Shown here: positions 32,001 through 38,451 of the stretch, in pieces
How the letters are laid out: each line of letters begins with the position of its first letter
How positions within the stretch are numbered: position 1 is the first letter of the stretch
NCBI GenBank assembly: GCA_009767595.1
Contig: VSDK01020374.1
Coordinates: forward strand, 568,560 to 632,559
DNA length: 64,000 nt
Source of the DNA: Symbiodinium kawagutii
Taxonomy: Eukaryota > Sar > Dinophyceae > Suessiales > Symbiodiniaceae
Direction of reading: 5' to 3'
Position numbers and translations under genes: made by a program
Notes under the pieces: generated by a model
The model's database searches: none
What the model was told of the DNA's origin: nothing
Seen by the model: only the letters and a program-made list of their open reading frames with translations

Positions 32001-32019
32001 TGCTAGGGGGGATGGGTAG
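12767..32019 (+). CDS. Small HAD-superfamily protein (repair-associated HAD type), eight exons, hosts the methyltransferase gene
   Basis: Gene-level entry. Exons: 12767-12829, 14172-14219, 14890-14951, 16008-~16053, 16823-~16868, 30010-30089, 30509-30586, 31918-32019. The phases join into one frame of 174 codons plus TAG. Seen in order: motif I LDVDGVLHPDD (split by intron 1), a helix LFQQVCLERLADVASRG, motif II strand IVLSSSWR, a helix VQKQLATVGLSL, then RPANLS and HQEIASWLREHK, the acidic motif IV VVLDDLDM, and a C-terminal GLTDADVDSAVEAL helix. This order and total length match stand-alone HAD domains of the kind Pfam describes from Swiss-Army-knife RNA-repair proteins. HAD enzymes use the first Asp of motif I as a nucleophile, usually on phosphate esters; the substrate here is unknown. 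The intron between exons 5 and 6 is 13.1 kb and contains a complete methyltransferase gene. Exon 4 and 5 donors are the least certain. Confidence 0.75.
12891..12997. mobile_element. Family 1 element with 4 bp flanking duplication
   Basis: Left end CTGGTTGGTGGTTTTGATG, right end GGTTGAAACCACCAACCAG. The flanks are ATAA (12887-12890) and ATAA (12998-13001), a plausible target-site duplication. The element starts with a potential GT donor and ends with an AG acceptor. Confidence 0.85.
13980..14055. repeat. (CAA)n microsatellite
   Basis: About 25 CAA/ACA units with two ACG interruptions near the start. The Gln/Asn, Cys and Val homopolymer open frames in six frames here are artefacts of the tract. 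Confidence 0.95.
14172..14219 (+). CDS. HAD gene exon 2
   Basis: The acceptor TTTTTGGTGGCAG is followed by VLHPDDALGLENGSSE and the donor GAG|GTTCCG. VLHPDD completes motif I after exon 1. The frame stays open to 14423, but using that would break the link to exon 3. Confidence 0.75.
14696..14857. mobile_element. Compound family 1 element just before HAD exon 3
   Basis: Two right ends (ACCACCAACCAG near 14782 and GTTGAAACCACCAACCAG near 14857) follow one TTTCCCCAAGTAATCATTAA core, suggesting a nested or duplicated copy. It ends about 32 nt upstream of the next exon. Confidence 0.6.
14890..14951 (+). CDS. HAD gene exon 3
   Basis: The acceptor ATGCTCTTGCCAG is followed by GLFQQVCLERLADVASRGDA and 2 nt. 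The donor GT|GTAGCT leaves phase 2, and the next exon begins with the single G needed to give V before IVLSS. The minus-strand frame over this exon is also open and protein-like, but only the plus reading completes the HAD domain. Confidence 0.75.
15813..15945. mobile_element. Family 3 element in HAD intron 3
   Basis: ATATGGCAGTGGGTCAGAAC on the left and TTGACCCGTAGCCATATGG on the right, with the TCATTAACCATTGTTTTCC core. It lies about 60 bp upstream of exon 4. Confidence 0.75.
16008..16053 (+). CDS. HAD gene exon 4 with motif II
   Basis: The acceptor CGGCCCTGAG is followed by G then IVLSSSWRLQDADVA. The Ser-rich strand followed by W-R is motif II of this HAD type. The donor is uncertain: a GA donor after GCC, GC donors after GAC, or GT after GAT are all phase 0 and give near-identical proteins. 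Confidence 0.75.
16085..16187. mobile_element. Family 2 element just after HAD exon 4
   Basis: TGGTGGTTTCTTAAAATAGG and TACCCCTATTTTGAGAAACA form the inverted ends. It begins about 30 bp downstream of the exon. Confidence 0.8.
16823..16868 (+). CDS. HAD gene exon 5
   Basis: The acceptor AGTCGCCCCTAG is followed by EVQKQLATVGLSLWP and one nt, with a likely GT donor (CCTG|GTGCCC), phase 1. The helix VQKQLATVGL corresponds to the VNxxLxxxGLP segment that follows motif II in this HAD type. The frame stays open beyond the donor to 16.99 kb, but that sequence has no HAD counterpart. Confidence 0.65.
16977..17174. mobile_element. Tandem or nested family 3 elements
   Basis: Two left ends (ATATGGCTGTGGGTCAATAT at 16978 and 17053) share one right end (TTTGACCCACAGCCATATG ending at 17174). 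This looks like one truncated copy followed by a full one. The full copy is in reverse orientation relative to that at 8717, because its core reads GGAAAACAATGGTTGATGA. Confidence 0.75.
17175..17740. other. Sequence upstream of the methyltransferase start
   Basis: No exon seen. The open frames here are weak and unsupported. It presumably includes the 5' flank of the nested gene. Confidence 0.35.
17731..17732 (+). other. Candidate spliced-leader acceptor for the methyltransferase gene
   Basis: The AG of CTACCCATCCAG lies 8 nt before the ATG at 17741, preceded by a C/T-rich run. The spacing mirrors that of the HAD gene. Inference only. Confidence 0.35.
17741..17828 (+). CDS. Methyltransferase exon 1, start codon
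   Basis: ATG at 17741 opens MDGGSEPPTNCKKQRRHWVE and continues to SDWP. Exon 2 enters in phase 1; a GA donor after CCGC gives that phase and reads PRDGCPV across the join. A GT donor at 17836 (GGAG|GTATTC) looks better but is out of phase with exon 2, so this end is uncertain. The start was chosen because no ATG is available in the later exons upstream of motif I in a good context. Confidence 0.5.
17741..29737 (+). CDS. C5 cytosine DNA methyltransferase, 15 exons, nested in the HAD gene
   Basis: Gene-level entry. The inferred protein is about 492 residues. Exons: 17741-~17828, 18561-18676, 19361-19484, 20095-20192, 21427-21489, 21959-22009, 22917-23037, 23398-~23519, 24416-24499, 24840-24907, 25111-25195, 25743-25835, 26286-~26380, 28451-28536, 29553-29737. 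Domains: ~145 unrecognised N-terminal residues, then the catalytic domain. It has motif I FVELFAGIGGFRWAL (SAM binding), motif II ASEMDVD, motif IV AGFPCQPF with the catalytic Cys, motif VI LLEN, motif VIII PQKRERL, the TRD edge ARTLTSSY, motif IX FFTRRECARIMGFPEE, and motif X YHQLGNAVCPPV. It transfers methyl from SAM to cytosine C5 in DNA, presumably in the nucleus. Domain layout is bacterial-type (Dcm/HhaI-like) rather than DNMT1 with accessory domains; the eukaryotic subfamily cannot be fixed by eye. Many introns use GC or GA donors. Confidence 0.85.
18561..18676 (+). CDS. Methyltransferase exon 2, unknown N-terminal region
   Basis: The acceptor GCAGCCTTAG is followed by 2 nt, then DGCPVGALLCDVSVLRQLFD and a basic tail ending KAVK. 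The GC donor AAG|GCTGGT leaves phase 0. Very GC-rich. Assigned to this gene by phase continuity with exons 3 to 5. No domain recognised. Confidence 0.6.
19361..19484 (+). CDS. Methyltransferase exon 3, unknown N-terminal region
   Basis: The acceptor GGGCGCTCCAG is followed by DYVDGRKAVHLSVAGAVRLL and then an Ala/Leu-rich helix ending VELLP. The GC donor CCAG|GCGGAG leaves phase 1, matching exon 4. Third-position GC is near saturation. Confidence 0.6.
20095..20192 (+). CDS. Methyltransferase exon 4, unknown N-terminal region
   Basis: The acceptor GCCGCGCAG is followed by 2 nt then LRMGALPYGVSAPARSPESE and ending LLQCHK. It has a good GT donor (AAG|GTACGC), phase 0, which joins exon 5. The other two frames of this segment are Arg-rich or hit a stop. 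Confidence 0.6.
20247..20340. mobile_element. Degenerate family 2 element
   Basis: GGTCTTTTTCAATGGAGC and GGACCCCTGTTTTAAGAAACC are diverged inverted ends of the family, with GACCATCCATTCATTTTAGG between. Confidence 0.45.
20534..20587. other. Assembly gap of 54 N
   Basis: Fifty-four Ns between CAAATTTTCCCT and CCCTACAGATG, inside the intron before the motif I exon. Open frames running through it are meaningless. A short unseen exon here cannot be excluded. Confidence 1.
21427..21489 (+). CDS. Methyltransferase exon 5, motif I
   Basis: The acceptor GGGTCCTCCAG is followed by EPRFGFVELFAGIGGFRWAL then Q, and the donor CAG|GTGCGA. The ELFAGIGGF loop is the SAM-binding motif I of C5 methyltransferases. 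Phase 0 at both ends. Confidence 0.9.
21540..21616. repeat. (GATA)n microsatellite
   Basis: Degenerate GATA/TAGA units in the intron after motif I, followed by a short direct duplication of GGGGTGG(C/T)AACCAT near 21673 and 21722. Confidence 0.9.
21959..22009 (+). CDS. Methyltransferase exon 6, motif II
   Basis: The acceptor TTCGCTCCAG is followed by ALGGACVFASEMDVDCQ. The SE-x-D triplet is motif II, which contacts the SAM ribose. The donor is GC (CAG|GCTGGG). Reading on gives a stop at 22037; splicing to DAYAANFG restores the family pattern. Confidence 0.85.
22071..22195. mobile_element. Family 3 element, reverse orientation
   Basis: GTGGCTATGGGTCAAGCAG at the left, TTTTTGCCCATAGCTGGG at the right, with AATAATAGGGAAACAGATTG inside. 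It begins about 60 bp after exon 6. Confidence 0.65.
22917..23037 (+). CDS. Methyltransferase exon 7, motifs III-IV with catalytic Cys
   Basis: The acceptor TGGCCATCCAG is followed by DAYAANFGPQHLYGDITMVE and later LLTAGFPCQPFT. GDI is motif III; the Cys of FPCQPF is the nucleophile that attacks cytosine C6. A GC donor (ACCC|GCACCT) in phase 1 joins exon 8 to read PCQPFTRRGDRLGFDDARG, which matches the family spacing exactly. Confidence 0.9.
23398..23519 (+). CDS. Methyltransferase exon 8, motifs V-VI
   Basis: The acceptor GCTGCCGCCCTAG is followed by RGDRLGFDDARGELFFEVLR and then PKGFLLENAP. DxRG-LFFE is motif V. EN is motif VI, whose Glu protonates cytosine N3; the usual ENV is ENA here. 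The donor TCA|GTGATA at 23520 is the best phase-0 choice, but an extra small exon before exon 9 cannot be excluded. Confidence 0.85.
23527..23615. repeat. ACC/CAA-type trinucleotide tract
   Basis: Degenerate (CCA)n then (CAA)n/(GCA)n right after exon 8. It generates Pro/Thr and Gly/Val open frames that are not genes. Confidence 0.9.
24416..24499 (+). CDS. Methyltransferase exon 9, between motifs VI and VIII
   Basis: The acceptor GGAACATGCAG is followed by YLDGGHWDSDPQKCVFGEVY and KKVVACLE. LDGG and the helix before LEEVGYTV are typical of the family. The donor appears to be GA (GAG|GAAAGT): the alternative GT three bases later is out of phase with exon 10. Confidence 0.8.
24840..24907 (+). 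CDS. Methyltransferase exon 10, motif VIII
   Basis: The acceptor GCCGTCCCCAG is followed by EVGYTVKTRQINADGWLPQK and RE(R). The Q-x-R-x-R of PQKRERL is motif VIII, which contacts the DNA backbone. A GC donor (AGAG|GCTGGG) and the next acceptor (CTCAG|GCTCTA) repeat AGGCT at both exon edges. Confidence 0.9.
25111..25195 (+). CDS. Methyltransferase exon 11
   Basis: The acceptor CGGCCCTCAG is followed by LYFVGFRRDMACDHFRWPQP then PGRTTNLK. LYFVGFRRD directly follows motif VIII in this family. A GC donor (AAG|GCGGGG) in phase 0 is likely; the frame remains open to 25257. Confidence 0.85.
25743..25835 (+). CDS. Methyltransferase exon 12, target-recognition region
   Basis: The acceptor CATCTCTTGCAG is followed by LPQEALDTELSAIQSCELSE and AQWQAVQMLGR. 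The ELSxxQWxxV signature is common just after motif VIII in bacterial-type enzymes. A GC donor (AGG|GCAAGG), phase 0, joins exon 13. Confidence 0.75.
26286..26380 (+). CDS. Methyltransferase exon 13, TRD edge
   Basis: The acceptor ATTCTGCTCAG is followed by RKSSTWQSGGEALRFADLQG and QARTLTSSYKA. ARTLTSSY marks the target-recognition/motif IX border. The donor is uncertain: a GA donor (GCGGC|GATCAT) in phase 2 fits exon 14; GT at 26391 does not. Confidence 0.75.
26381..28450. other. 2.1 kb intron of the methyltransferase gene
   Basis: Open frames at 26646-26864 and 26888-27193 lack splice support. TA-rich simple sequence lies at 27800-27930. No exon can be defended. Confidence 0.5.
28451..28536 (+). 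CDS. Methyltransferase exon 14, motif IX
   Basis: The acceptor GTGCCACTTCAG is followed by G then LLRPRFFTRRECARIMGFPE and EYIFANEH. RFFTxRECARxMGFP is motif IX. A GT donor (CATA|GTTACC) in phase 1 gives ANEHTYHQLGNAV across the join to exon 15. Confidence 0.85.
28537..29552. other. Last intron of the methyltransferase gene
   Basis: No coding signal. A 29289-29471 open frame has no counterpart in the family. Confidence 0.5.
29553..29737 (+). CDS. Methyltransferase exon 15, motif X and stop
   Basis: The acceptor GGTGAAAACCGAG is followed by CA then YHQLGNAVCPPVIKAIAEEM. QLGNAVCPPV is motif X, which completes the SAM pocket. The frame runs on with a basic tail to TAA 29735-29737. A GT donor inside (ATGG|GTCGAT) would be in phase with HAD exon 6, so a read-through chimera is conceivable. 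Confidence 0.85.
30010..30089 (+). CDS. HAD gene exon 6
   Basis: The acceptor TTTACCATTTGCAG is followed by 2 nt then WMLKGRPANLSTVRHQEIAS and WLREHK. RPANLS and the R-HQEIASWLREH helix are the segment before motif IV in this HAD type. A GC donor (AAG|GCGGGC), phase 0. The frame would otherwise stop at TGA 30099-30101. Confidence 0.75.
30359..30435. repeat. CACCAT/ATCACC microsatellite
   Basis: Degenerate (CACCAT)n/(CACCACCAT)n tract in the intron between HAD exons 6 and 7. Confidence 0.9.
30509..30586 (+). CDS. HAD gene exon 7, motif IV
   Basis: The acceptor CAGCACCGGAG is followed by AQRCVVLDDLDMTSSLGGAC and VVVNHQ. LDDLD is the acidic Mg-binding motif IV. A GC donor (CACCAG|GCGGCT); the next acceptor also reads CACCAG, a 6 bp repeat at the two exon edges. 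Confidence 0.8.
30587..31917. other. HAD intron 7, filled with ATGGTTAA-type sequence
   Basis: No exon. A 14 bp tandem repeat sits at 30708-30857, followed by about 400 bp of decayed ATGGTTAAT/TAATGGCTAA sequence. Confidence 0.6.
30708..30857. repeat. 14 bp tandem repeat
   Basis: About 11 copies of TAATGGTTAAxTxG, where the third-from-last and last positions vary between GTGG, TTGG, TTAG and TTTG. Confidence 0.95.
31918..32019 (+). CDS. HAD gene ex 8, C-terminus and stop
   Basis: The acceptor GGCACTCGCACCAG is followed by VGLTDADVDSAVEALNSSRG and a Ser/Ala/Arg tail to TAG 32017-32019. After NHQ of exon 7 this gives NHQVGLTDADV, the conserved end of this HAD type. Confidence 0.8.
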   Translation, partial: VGLTDADVDSAVEALNSSRGSSVSAARAARGDG

Positions 32020-32610
32020 GTGCCAATGGGGCCCAAGCGCCCATTTTGTAGGGCGAAGAATGCCTTGAGCGCCACAGAAACCCCCGATGCATCCCGATGC
32101 ATGGTTTCTGGATGACAAGTAGTATAAGTAAGAAAACACGGTGGCACTGCCGAAGGGATCATTGCCACGAGGTTATGGCCGCCTGTCATTGAAGGCAACT
32201 CTTGCCAGCATTTGCCGGGTGTAATTACAATGAAATGCATCCAAGTACAGCAGAACCACCTGCAGCTGGATGCTTTCCATCACCCAAGTAGGCCAACGAT
32301 ATCACTTGTTGTTGTTCAAAAAAAAACGGGGATGGATACTGCTTCGTATATGGTTTGGCACTGTGGTAAGAGCATGCAAAAGCCACTTTGGGGATAATGA
32401 CCCGAAAGATACCCATATGATTGAATACCAGACATGATGAACGAAACATGCTTAGAGCGGGGCGGGTTGAATATATTCCAGTGCTTGCACAGCCCTTGTT
32501 TGCAGAGAGATTGCCTTGAAACTGATCGAAGCAGATTGTGGAAGTATGCTTTGCTTATTCAACGTTTGGCATGAAAATCCGTAGTAATAAATTACATTTT
32601 GATGTGGCAG
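32020..32610. other. Intergenic after the HAD gene
   Basis: Nothing recognised. Minus-strand open frames over 31759-32240 are shadows of HAD exon 8 and its flank. Confidence 0.45.
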
Positions 32611-32702
32611 ACGTCTACAGGGGTCGCCAATGCAACGGCTGTATCAGATTGCCGGAGGATATTCAGCGAATGGCCGGGTGCATTCGCTGCCAATTATTGT
32701 AG
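32611..32702 (+). CDS. Candidate exon with paired cysteines
   Basis: The acceptor TTGATGTGGCAG is followed by 2 nt then VYRGRQCNGCIRLPEDIQRM and AGCIRC, open to TAG 32700-32702. Two C-x2-C pairs separated by 15 residues suggest a zinc-binding knuckle. The true donor is probably GC or GT within 32677-32692. First exon recognised after the HAD gene. Confidence 0.4.
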
Positions 32703-33288
32703 TGAGGCACCAGTATTTACCCCCAACCACCCTCAACCAGCATCAACCGCCATCAGCCAGCAACCGCCATCAACCAGCATCAACGATCCACGGCTTAGTC
32801 GACTGGGAAGGTACCTAGAAGGGTTCTGGAGGTCGACCAGCCAGGATTCAAGACGACCCTGCCGTGGAATCGATCATCAATGGGGGTGAGAGATAGGGAT
32901 GGTTTCAGTAGGGATGGTTCCGGTAGGATGCTTGAACTCTGCTGCTCAGTAGTGATGATTTGTTGGAACTCAAATTCTACTGCTCAGTAGGGATGGTTCC
33001 GTATGGTTCCAGTTTAATAGCTGGAAACTCGGCGTTTCCCTCTAGTCATTCGACCACGAAAGCCTATGGGGATGCGGGATTCAAGCTGTCATGGGAATGA
33101 AACTTTCAACAAATCGGTATGGATGTGTCATTTGCATGTTCCTGTCGCTGACTGATAATCATGAACCAGCCATGGGCCACATCATGACTATATTAACCCC
33201 ATGTGGGCTCTGCACAATCAGAACCAGCCGCACCCGGGTGCTATTCACCAACGGGGTTTTGGACTGGCGGTGACGTCATGCCCCACAG

Positions 33289-33402
33289 GCGATGTAGCGA
33301 CTGCACTGGAACACTTCTCCAAAGCGGCGAGCCAGCAATATGCATGGCAAGAGAACTGGAAACAGGTGGAAAGGCGCGAGTGGGACTTGGCCAAGCTGGA
33401 TC
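33289..33402 (+). CDS. Helical exon, unknown protein
   Basis: The acceptor ATGCCCCACAG is followed by 2 nt then DVATALEHFSKAASQQYAWQ and a charged helix ending WDLAKLD. A GT donor (GATC|GTGGGT), phase 1. The first part resembles a TPR-like helix. Phase matches the Lys-rich exon downstream. Confidence 0.55.
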
Positions 33403-33910
33403 GTGGGTTTGCTGAACCGATTGTGCACTGGTCCTGTTGACTGTGGCGTTCACCAGGGCAGATATCACTTTCCAAAAGTGAGGATGGCAGAGTCAACAAG
33501 GCAGTAAGAAAGGATTTCACATGCGAGGGTTGAAGTCAGGTATTGGAATCATCGATTTGGTTTCAAGGTGACACTTGGTGAAGTCAAACATGCGGTCTCT
33601 GCGCTGTTTTGTTTTTTCCGTGCTGGAAAATCTCAGTGTCCGAAAGTTCGATTGTCCACCCACAGAGTTACGGTGACCCCTACAGGCCAAGCGGACATGG
33701 TGGGTGGCCTTTAACGATGTGACTACTACACTGATTAGTGGTTTCGAGCATGTTTTCATTCTGTGCCTGGCCCACACGCGATGATCCAATTCAACACTTC
33801 TTTTTCACTCACGCTGAAACCGTCAGATCAATCCTCAATGCGGGCACCATTATGTGCAAACTCAATTCCGTGAGCAACATCCATTGTCCATCATTGTCCC
33901 ACCTGGAAAG

Positions 33911-34020
33911 CCATCAGGGAGATTCGGAAGGAGGAGAAGAAGAACAAAAAGGGCACGAAGGAGAAGAAGGGCAAGAAGGAGAAGAAGGAGGAAAACTACA
34001 AGGAGGAAAAGGAGAATCAG
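33911..34020 (+). CDS. Lys/Glu-rich exon
   Basis: The acceptor-like CCTGGAAAG is followed by 2 nt then IREIRKEEKKNKKGTKEKKG and another ~16 Lys/Glu residues to a TAG at 34021. Purine-rich sequence makes all three frames open and charged, so the frame choice rests on phase with the previous exon. A second Lys-rich run (PAKEQNDKKRKKDKEK) follows in another frame at 34025. Confidence 0.4.
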
Positions 34021-34302
34021 TAGACCTGCGAAGGAACAGAACGATAAGAAGCGAAAGAAGGACAAGGAGAAGCGATTCTGGTGGCTGCTGCGCATTACAC
34101 AGATTTGCCCGGCTGTTCTCAATTGTGTTGTTTCCTGTCAGAAAATGTGGCTGCGCTCATTCAAATGCAGATTGACTCTTCTTGTCCTTTTTGCGGCAGA
34201 ATCCAGAGAAGAATGTCGCATCAATATCTCTATGATGGTTGACAGTCAACCAGCATCAACCAGCTTCATTATCGCAAATCTGCGCAATATTGTGTAAGTA
34301 TA

Positions 34303-34402
34303 TGATGGTTTCTCAAAATAGGGGTGCCCCCAAATCATCCTTTCTTAGCCATTTCTCATAGTAAATCAACTGCTTGGGGGTCCACTACTTTGAGAAACCC
34401 CA
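34303..34402. mobile_element. Family 2 element flanked by ATAT
   Basis: ATGGTTTCTCAAAATAGGGG and CCACTACTTTGAGAAACCCC are the ends; TATATG precedes and ATATATG follows. Confidence 0.75.
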
Positions 34403-34461
34403 TATATGCATATGTATTTGTATAATTATATGTATTTGTATATGTACCTTAAAAATGCACA

Positions 34462-34476
34462 TTATATATATATATA

Positions 34477-34507
<31 letters not shown>

Positions 34508-34508
34508 T
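34462..34508. repeat. (TA)n then (ATCT)n microsatellite
   Basis: A perfect TA run followed by about eight ATCT units. Confidence 0.95.
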
Positions 34509-34562
34509 TATTTATATTTATTTATATGCATATGCATTGAAAATATCATTGTTTACCACAAG

Positions 34563-34622
34563 GGATCCAGTCATCGGCCCGCTCAAGTTGACGGAGCTCG
34601 AGGCGACCACCGTTGTAGCTGG
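34563..34622 (+). CDS. Candidate exon, unknown protein
   Basis: ACCACAAG is followed by G then DPVIGPLKLTELEATTVV, GC-rich, with possible GT (ACC|GTTGTA) or GC (GTA|GCTGGC) donors in phase 0. No family recognised. Confidence 0.4.
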
Positions 34623-34722
34623 CACGCACATCCAACCCTGGTCCAGCAGCTGGAGCCAGTGTAGAGCTTCATCCCAGCAGTTGTTTTGGTGATGTCGTTT
34701 GGTTGGTTGTTTTTACCAGTTT

Positions 34723-34789
34723 TTATAAGATTTATAAGGCCTCTATAAGATTTATAAGGCCTCTATAAGATTTATAAGGCCTCTATAGG
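34723..34789. repeat. 20 bp tandem repeat
   Basis: Just over three copies of CTCTATAAGATTTATAAGGC. Confidence 0.95.
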
Positions 34790-35145
34790 GAATAACCGCC
34801 AACCAGTGGTTTTTTGTGTTGATTGCTTTGTGCTGGCCCTACTCTTCGATATGCCATTCGAAACCTCCAAGAAACTCTGGTTGGGTGGGCCCAGATGCGA
34901 TTGATGATATGGAGAGGGCTGGTTGGGGAACCCCCAAGCTTCTCAACCGTTGCAATGGGCTGCGATGGCCTCCTTGCAATAGCTGGAATCAACCATTGCT
35001 ACAAACATGCCATCCATAGGGGGCCGTGCGTACTGAAAGGCGGTTTGAGTTTTTAGGTGCATTTGGCATTGGCTTATGTGCTGCATTCATGCATACCATG
35101 CAATACCCCTAGGCCCATAGGCCATTTCCATCTAACGGGCTCGCA

Positions 35146-35268
35146 ATGCGCCTGCGCCATTTGTGGGATGCAGGAGAGCTCTCACCCTTCGTGAACGATG
35201 TTGATCGACATTTCCGCCGATTTACAATGTGTGTTCGCGGGTGCGCCATCTGGTGCCTATCTTCTTAG
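35146..35268 (+). CDS. Short open frame or exon, unknown protein
   Basis: ATG in GCAATGC context opens MRLRHLWDAGELSPFVNDVD and RHFRRF, ending at TAG 35266-35268. The first 25 codons look coding; the tail probably belongs to an intron. No family recognised. Confidence 0.4.
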   Translation: MRLRHLWDAGELSPFVNDVDRHFRRFTMCVRGCAIWCLSS

Positions 35269-35660
35269 GAGCCAAGTGGGTCCGCACTGGCTGGGGGTCC
35301 TGAAATCATCCCCGGCTTACCAACTTTTTGGTCCTCAGAGCTGCTTCAGTGGTCGATTGACAGACTGACCAAAAATAGATAGGTTGACCTTGGTTAGTAA
35401 ATTTGCAGATAAAAAGATAAGATAGATAATTCAGATGGCGTGCGTGACATTAAGTTGGATGGACGAATTGACACATAAGAAAAACATCGGTAATGATGGT
35501 CAAGTCACAGTCATGATTTTGTGGCCATCACGGACTAGTATTAGATGATACTGAATGGATCTTTATGACAGATAGACAGACATAGGTAGACAGATAGACA
35601 GATTGCCATCATGCACCACCATGACAATCATAAACCATAATCATTCTCTATAATTCGTGT

Positions 35661-35673
35661 CCATCATCATCAT

Positions 35674-35705
<32 letters not shown>

Positions 35706-35743
35706 TCACCATCACCATCACCATCACCATCACCATGATCATC

Positions 35744-35802
<59 letters not shown>

Positions 35803-35812
35803 TGCCACCACT
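35661..35812. repeat. ATC/CACCAT microsatellite
   Basis: A 150 bp tract of (ATC)n with CACCAT blocks. Met/Val, Ile and Asp homopolymer frames arise from it. Confidence 0.95.
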
Positions 35813-35954
35813 CTTGCATATTGCCATGTCTTGCTCCATCTATTACCTTCACCTGGTGACCTATCACCGCAGCTGTAGGAACTGACGGAAATCCTTGCGA
35901 GAAAGACTGGACATGGAGGCTCCAACGAAGGGGTCCCATTGTGGTGAACTTGGG

Positions 35955-36060
35955 TGTTTCTTCAGCTAGGGAATCCCACAAAATGGATAGTGTACTACTA
36001 TAAGGAATTGATAAAGGAGGATTTGGGGGGTCCCCGGGGTCCCCTATTTTGAGAAGCATC
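35955..36060. mobile_element. Degenerate family 2 element
   Basis: GGTGTTTCTTCAGCTAGGG and GGTCCCCTATTTTGAGAAGC form the ends; the centre GGAGGATTTGGGGGGTCCCC is duplicated slightly. Confidence 0.65.
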
Positions 36061-37091
36061 CACATGATGGTTAAGACTAATGGTTGGTGATGATTGAGAA
36101 TGATGGCTAGTGATGCTTGATCACCAAAAATTGATGGGACCATGGGTAAAAATGGCTCATAGTGGTTAATGACGGCTAGGAATGATAGTAGTGAAGGTCG
36201 TATTCTCGCTGTCCCTGTGTGTGTGTGGGTGGGTGTTCAATGCTTGTGCGACTTTGAGCAACTTCGCCAAAGTTGAAGAGATAAACTGTCGCGCATGCGT
36301 CATGGTTTGTGGAGTCAGCAACGTCAGCTTTCATGTCAGCCCCTTCTACAACTAAAATATGCAGCTAGTTCATCAGCCGTTGAAGCCATCCAGTTTTGGC
36401 ATATGGGTTTGTCCAAGAATAGTGTACTCCCAAACCTAGTGGTTTCCCTGTGAACCATTGTTCTTATTGGATGGTTGGCAGGCACCACCATTGATGGACA
36501 AAGCCATATGTTGGCATGGGACCATTGTTGGCTAAGTAGTTGCATCTCATCCGTCCTGGGCATCCGCCCATGAAGAAGTCGCAGCTGGGAGGTTGGAGGA
36601 TTCTGAACATGAACTACGGTCTGGGACCAATATTAAGCACCAGAAACCGTATATTCACCAGCATTGTAAGCCATTGCAGGTCTTTGAACAGTGTAACTAG
36701 GCTCATGGTTTTACAAATCCCAGTGCCGTGTTATGTAGTAGCCATTGTAGCTTGTTCACATTTGTCAACCATAGCAATGGTTGATATCAGTAATGACTCA
36801 TTACCAAAATGACAACATTCCAGTAGCAAGGGGCTGCAACCTGCGCAGTTGCCAACTGCCTTTCGTTGGTGATCGTTTCCTCTTCACGGTTTGTTAAATA
36901 AGCTCACCAAATTCAGCAGATCTTTCACCATAAATTCCCCACAATTGGTTCTACCCTGAAGTTTATCCATCATGCGTCATCCACTATAAAGATTGATTCA
37001 CCACATTTCATGATGGTTGGCAAATAGTTGGTCAGTGGTTGGTGGACTGTTGGTTCACCGTTGGTTAACTCAATAGCTGGCCAATGAATAT

Positions 37092-37268
37092 CTGGTCGGT
37101 GGTTTCAAACATTTGTTATTTTCCCTAGTAATTATCAAGAATTGGTTGGTTGACTCATATTTTTCATAGGGGTTGAAACCACCCACCAGAATTTTCACCA
37201 GTAATTATCAACAATTAATTTGTTTGTTGACTAATAGTTTTCACATTGGTGGTCCAACCACCAACCAG
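37092..37268. mobile_element. Two adjoining family 1 elements
   Basis: The first copy (37092-37189) has CTGGTCGGTGGTTTCAAAC and GTTGAAACCACCCACCAG ends. A second set of internal blocks (AGTAATTATCAACAATTAAT) ends in CCAACCACCAACCAG at 37268, directly before the next candidate exon. Confidence 0.7.
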
Positions 37269-37448
37269 ATATTCATGACGGCGACTTCCAACACAACAAC
37301 TGATTCACCAAGTCCTTCGGGAGGGCTTCGATCGGTTATCCTGGTGCGCGGAACGAAGAGCTGGGAGGTCGTAACAATGCGCTGTGGAGTTTTCGAGGCG
37401 AGCGTCGTGCAGCTGGAAGGTGGTGCCAGCGATAATCTGGAACGATGA
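37269..37448 (+). CDS. Candidate exon starting at a family 1 end
   Basis: Starts right after ACCAACCAG. The frame carries SPSGGLRSVILVRGTKSWEV and VTMRCGVFEASVVQLEGG, ending at TGA 37446-37448. Third-position GC is raised in the second half. No family recognised. Confidence 0.35.
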   Translation: MFMTATSNTTTDSPSPSGGLRSVILVRGTKSWEVVTMRCGVFEASVVQLEGGASDNLER

Positions 37449-38451
37449 ATGAAGGGTGACAGGGATGGAGAGGGAGAGAATGATGGGTTTTGACCTGCAA
37501 TCAGTAGTTTGTTGATGGCTAAAGGATGGTTTTTGATGGTTAATTAGTGGGTCATTGATGGTCATAAATGGCTTTTATTTGGTGATGATGGTTGATTATG
37601 ATCAGACGCTTCTCAGGTCCCAACGCCTGAGAAATTGATATAGTTTATGATGGTGAATCGTGCTCAATCTGGCAATGATGGCTGTGACAACAATCATGGT
37701 TGCTACTGTAGTGGTTCATATTTTATATATATATATATGTGTGTGTAGTTCTACTTTGAAAACGAAATATTTCTGGACAATTATGCTTATGAATGGTATT
37801 TGCTGATGGTTACTGGAATGGTTCATAGGAGAAGGCAAATGATTGGTAGTGATTGCGGTTAATGATGGCTTGGTCACATTTAACCATGAGGGAGAGAGAG
37901 AGAGAGAGAGAAATGATGATCATGATGATGATGACGACAATGGTGGATGATGGTTGGTTCATGGTCATTGATGGCTAATCGTGTAGAACCTACTCGTGGT
38001 GGCCAATGGTGGGTTCTACAGGACAACCTGGGTGTGTCTATGAGTCTGGGGCACAGTAGACCCCCACACAGTCCACACATGATGTTTTCCCGAGGGGAAG
38101 TCAAATCAGGGATGGTGATGGTGCAATGGAGGGTTTTTGACCTTGTTGGTCAGTGTTGGTGTAACATCTCGAGTGCCCTTGGGTCATCAGCACCTGTTTT
38201 GGTTGCGGAATTTTGATGACTTTTGTGCTTATGTATTTGTATACAGTGTGCAGTCGTATGCACCTGGGCTTATGCATATGTTGCATTGTCATACATTGGC
38301 ACAACCATGCACTGGTGGATGGATGTGCAGCCAAAATACCCAAGCTTGTTGTGGATAGCTCGGCACCGGTTAAAACATGTTAAAACACATGAATCCGGCA
38401 TGGATCCATGCGGGGTATCGTTGTGATGGCCTGATTTTTATCGTTGCTCAG

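Larger units (their letters stand above)
34790..37268. other. Gene-poor stretch with one exon candidate
   Basis: Both strands are open across 34783-35056; the plus reading TLRYAIRNLQETLVGWAQ is protein-like but has no splice context. The candidate at 35146 is listed separately. A large ATC microsatellite, a family 2 element and, near 37092, a family 1 element fill the rest. Confidence 0.35.

Noticed and set aside
35641-35925. Met/Val/Asp/Ile homopolymer frames
   Set aside because: Products of the ATC/CACCAT microsatellite.
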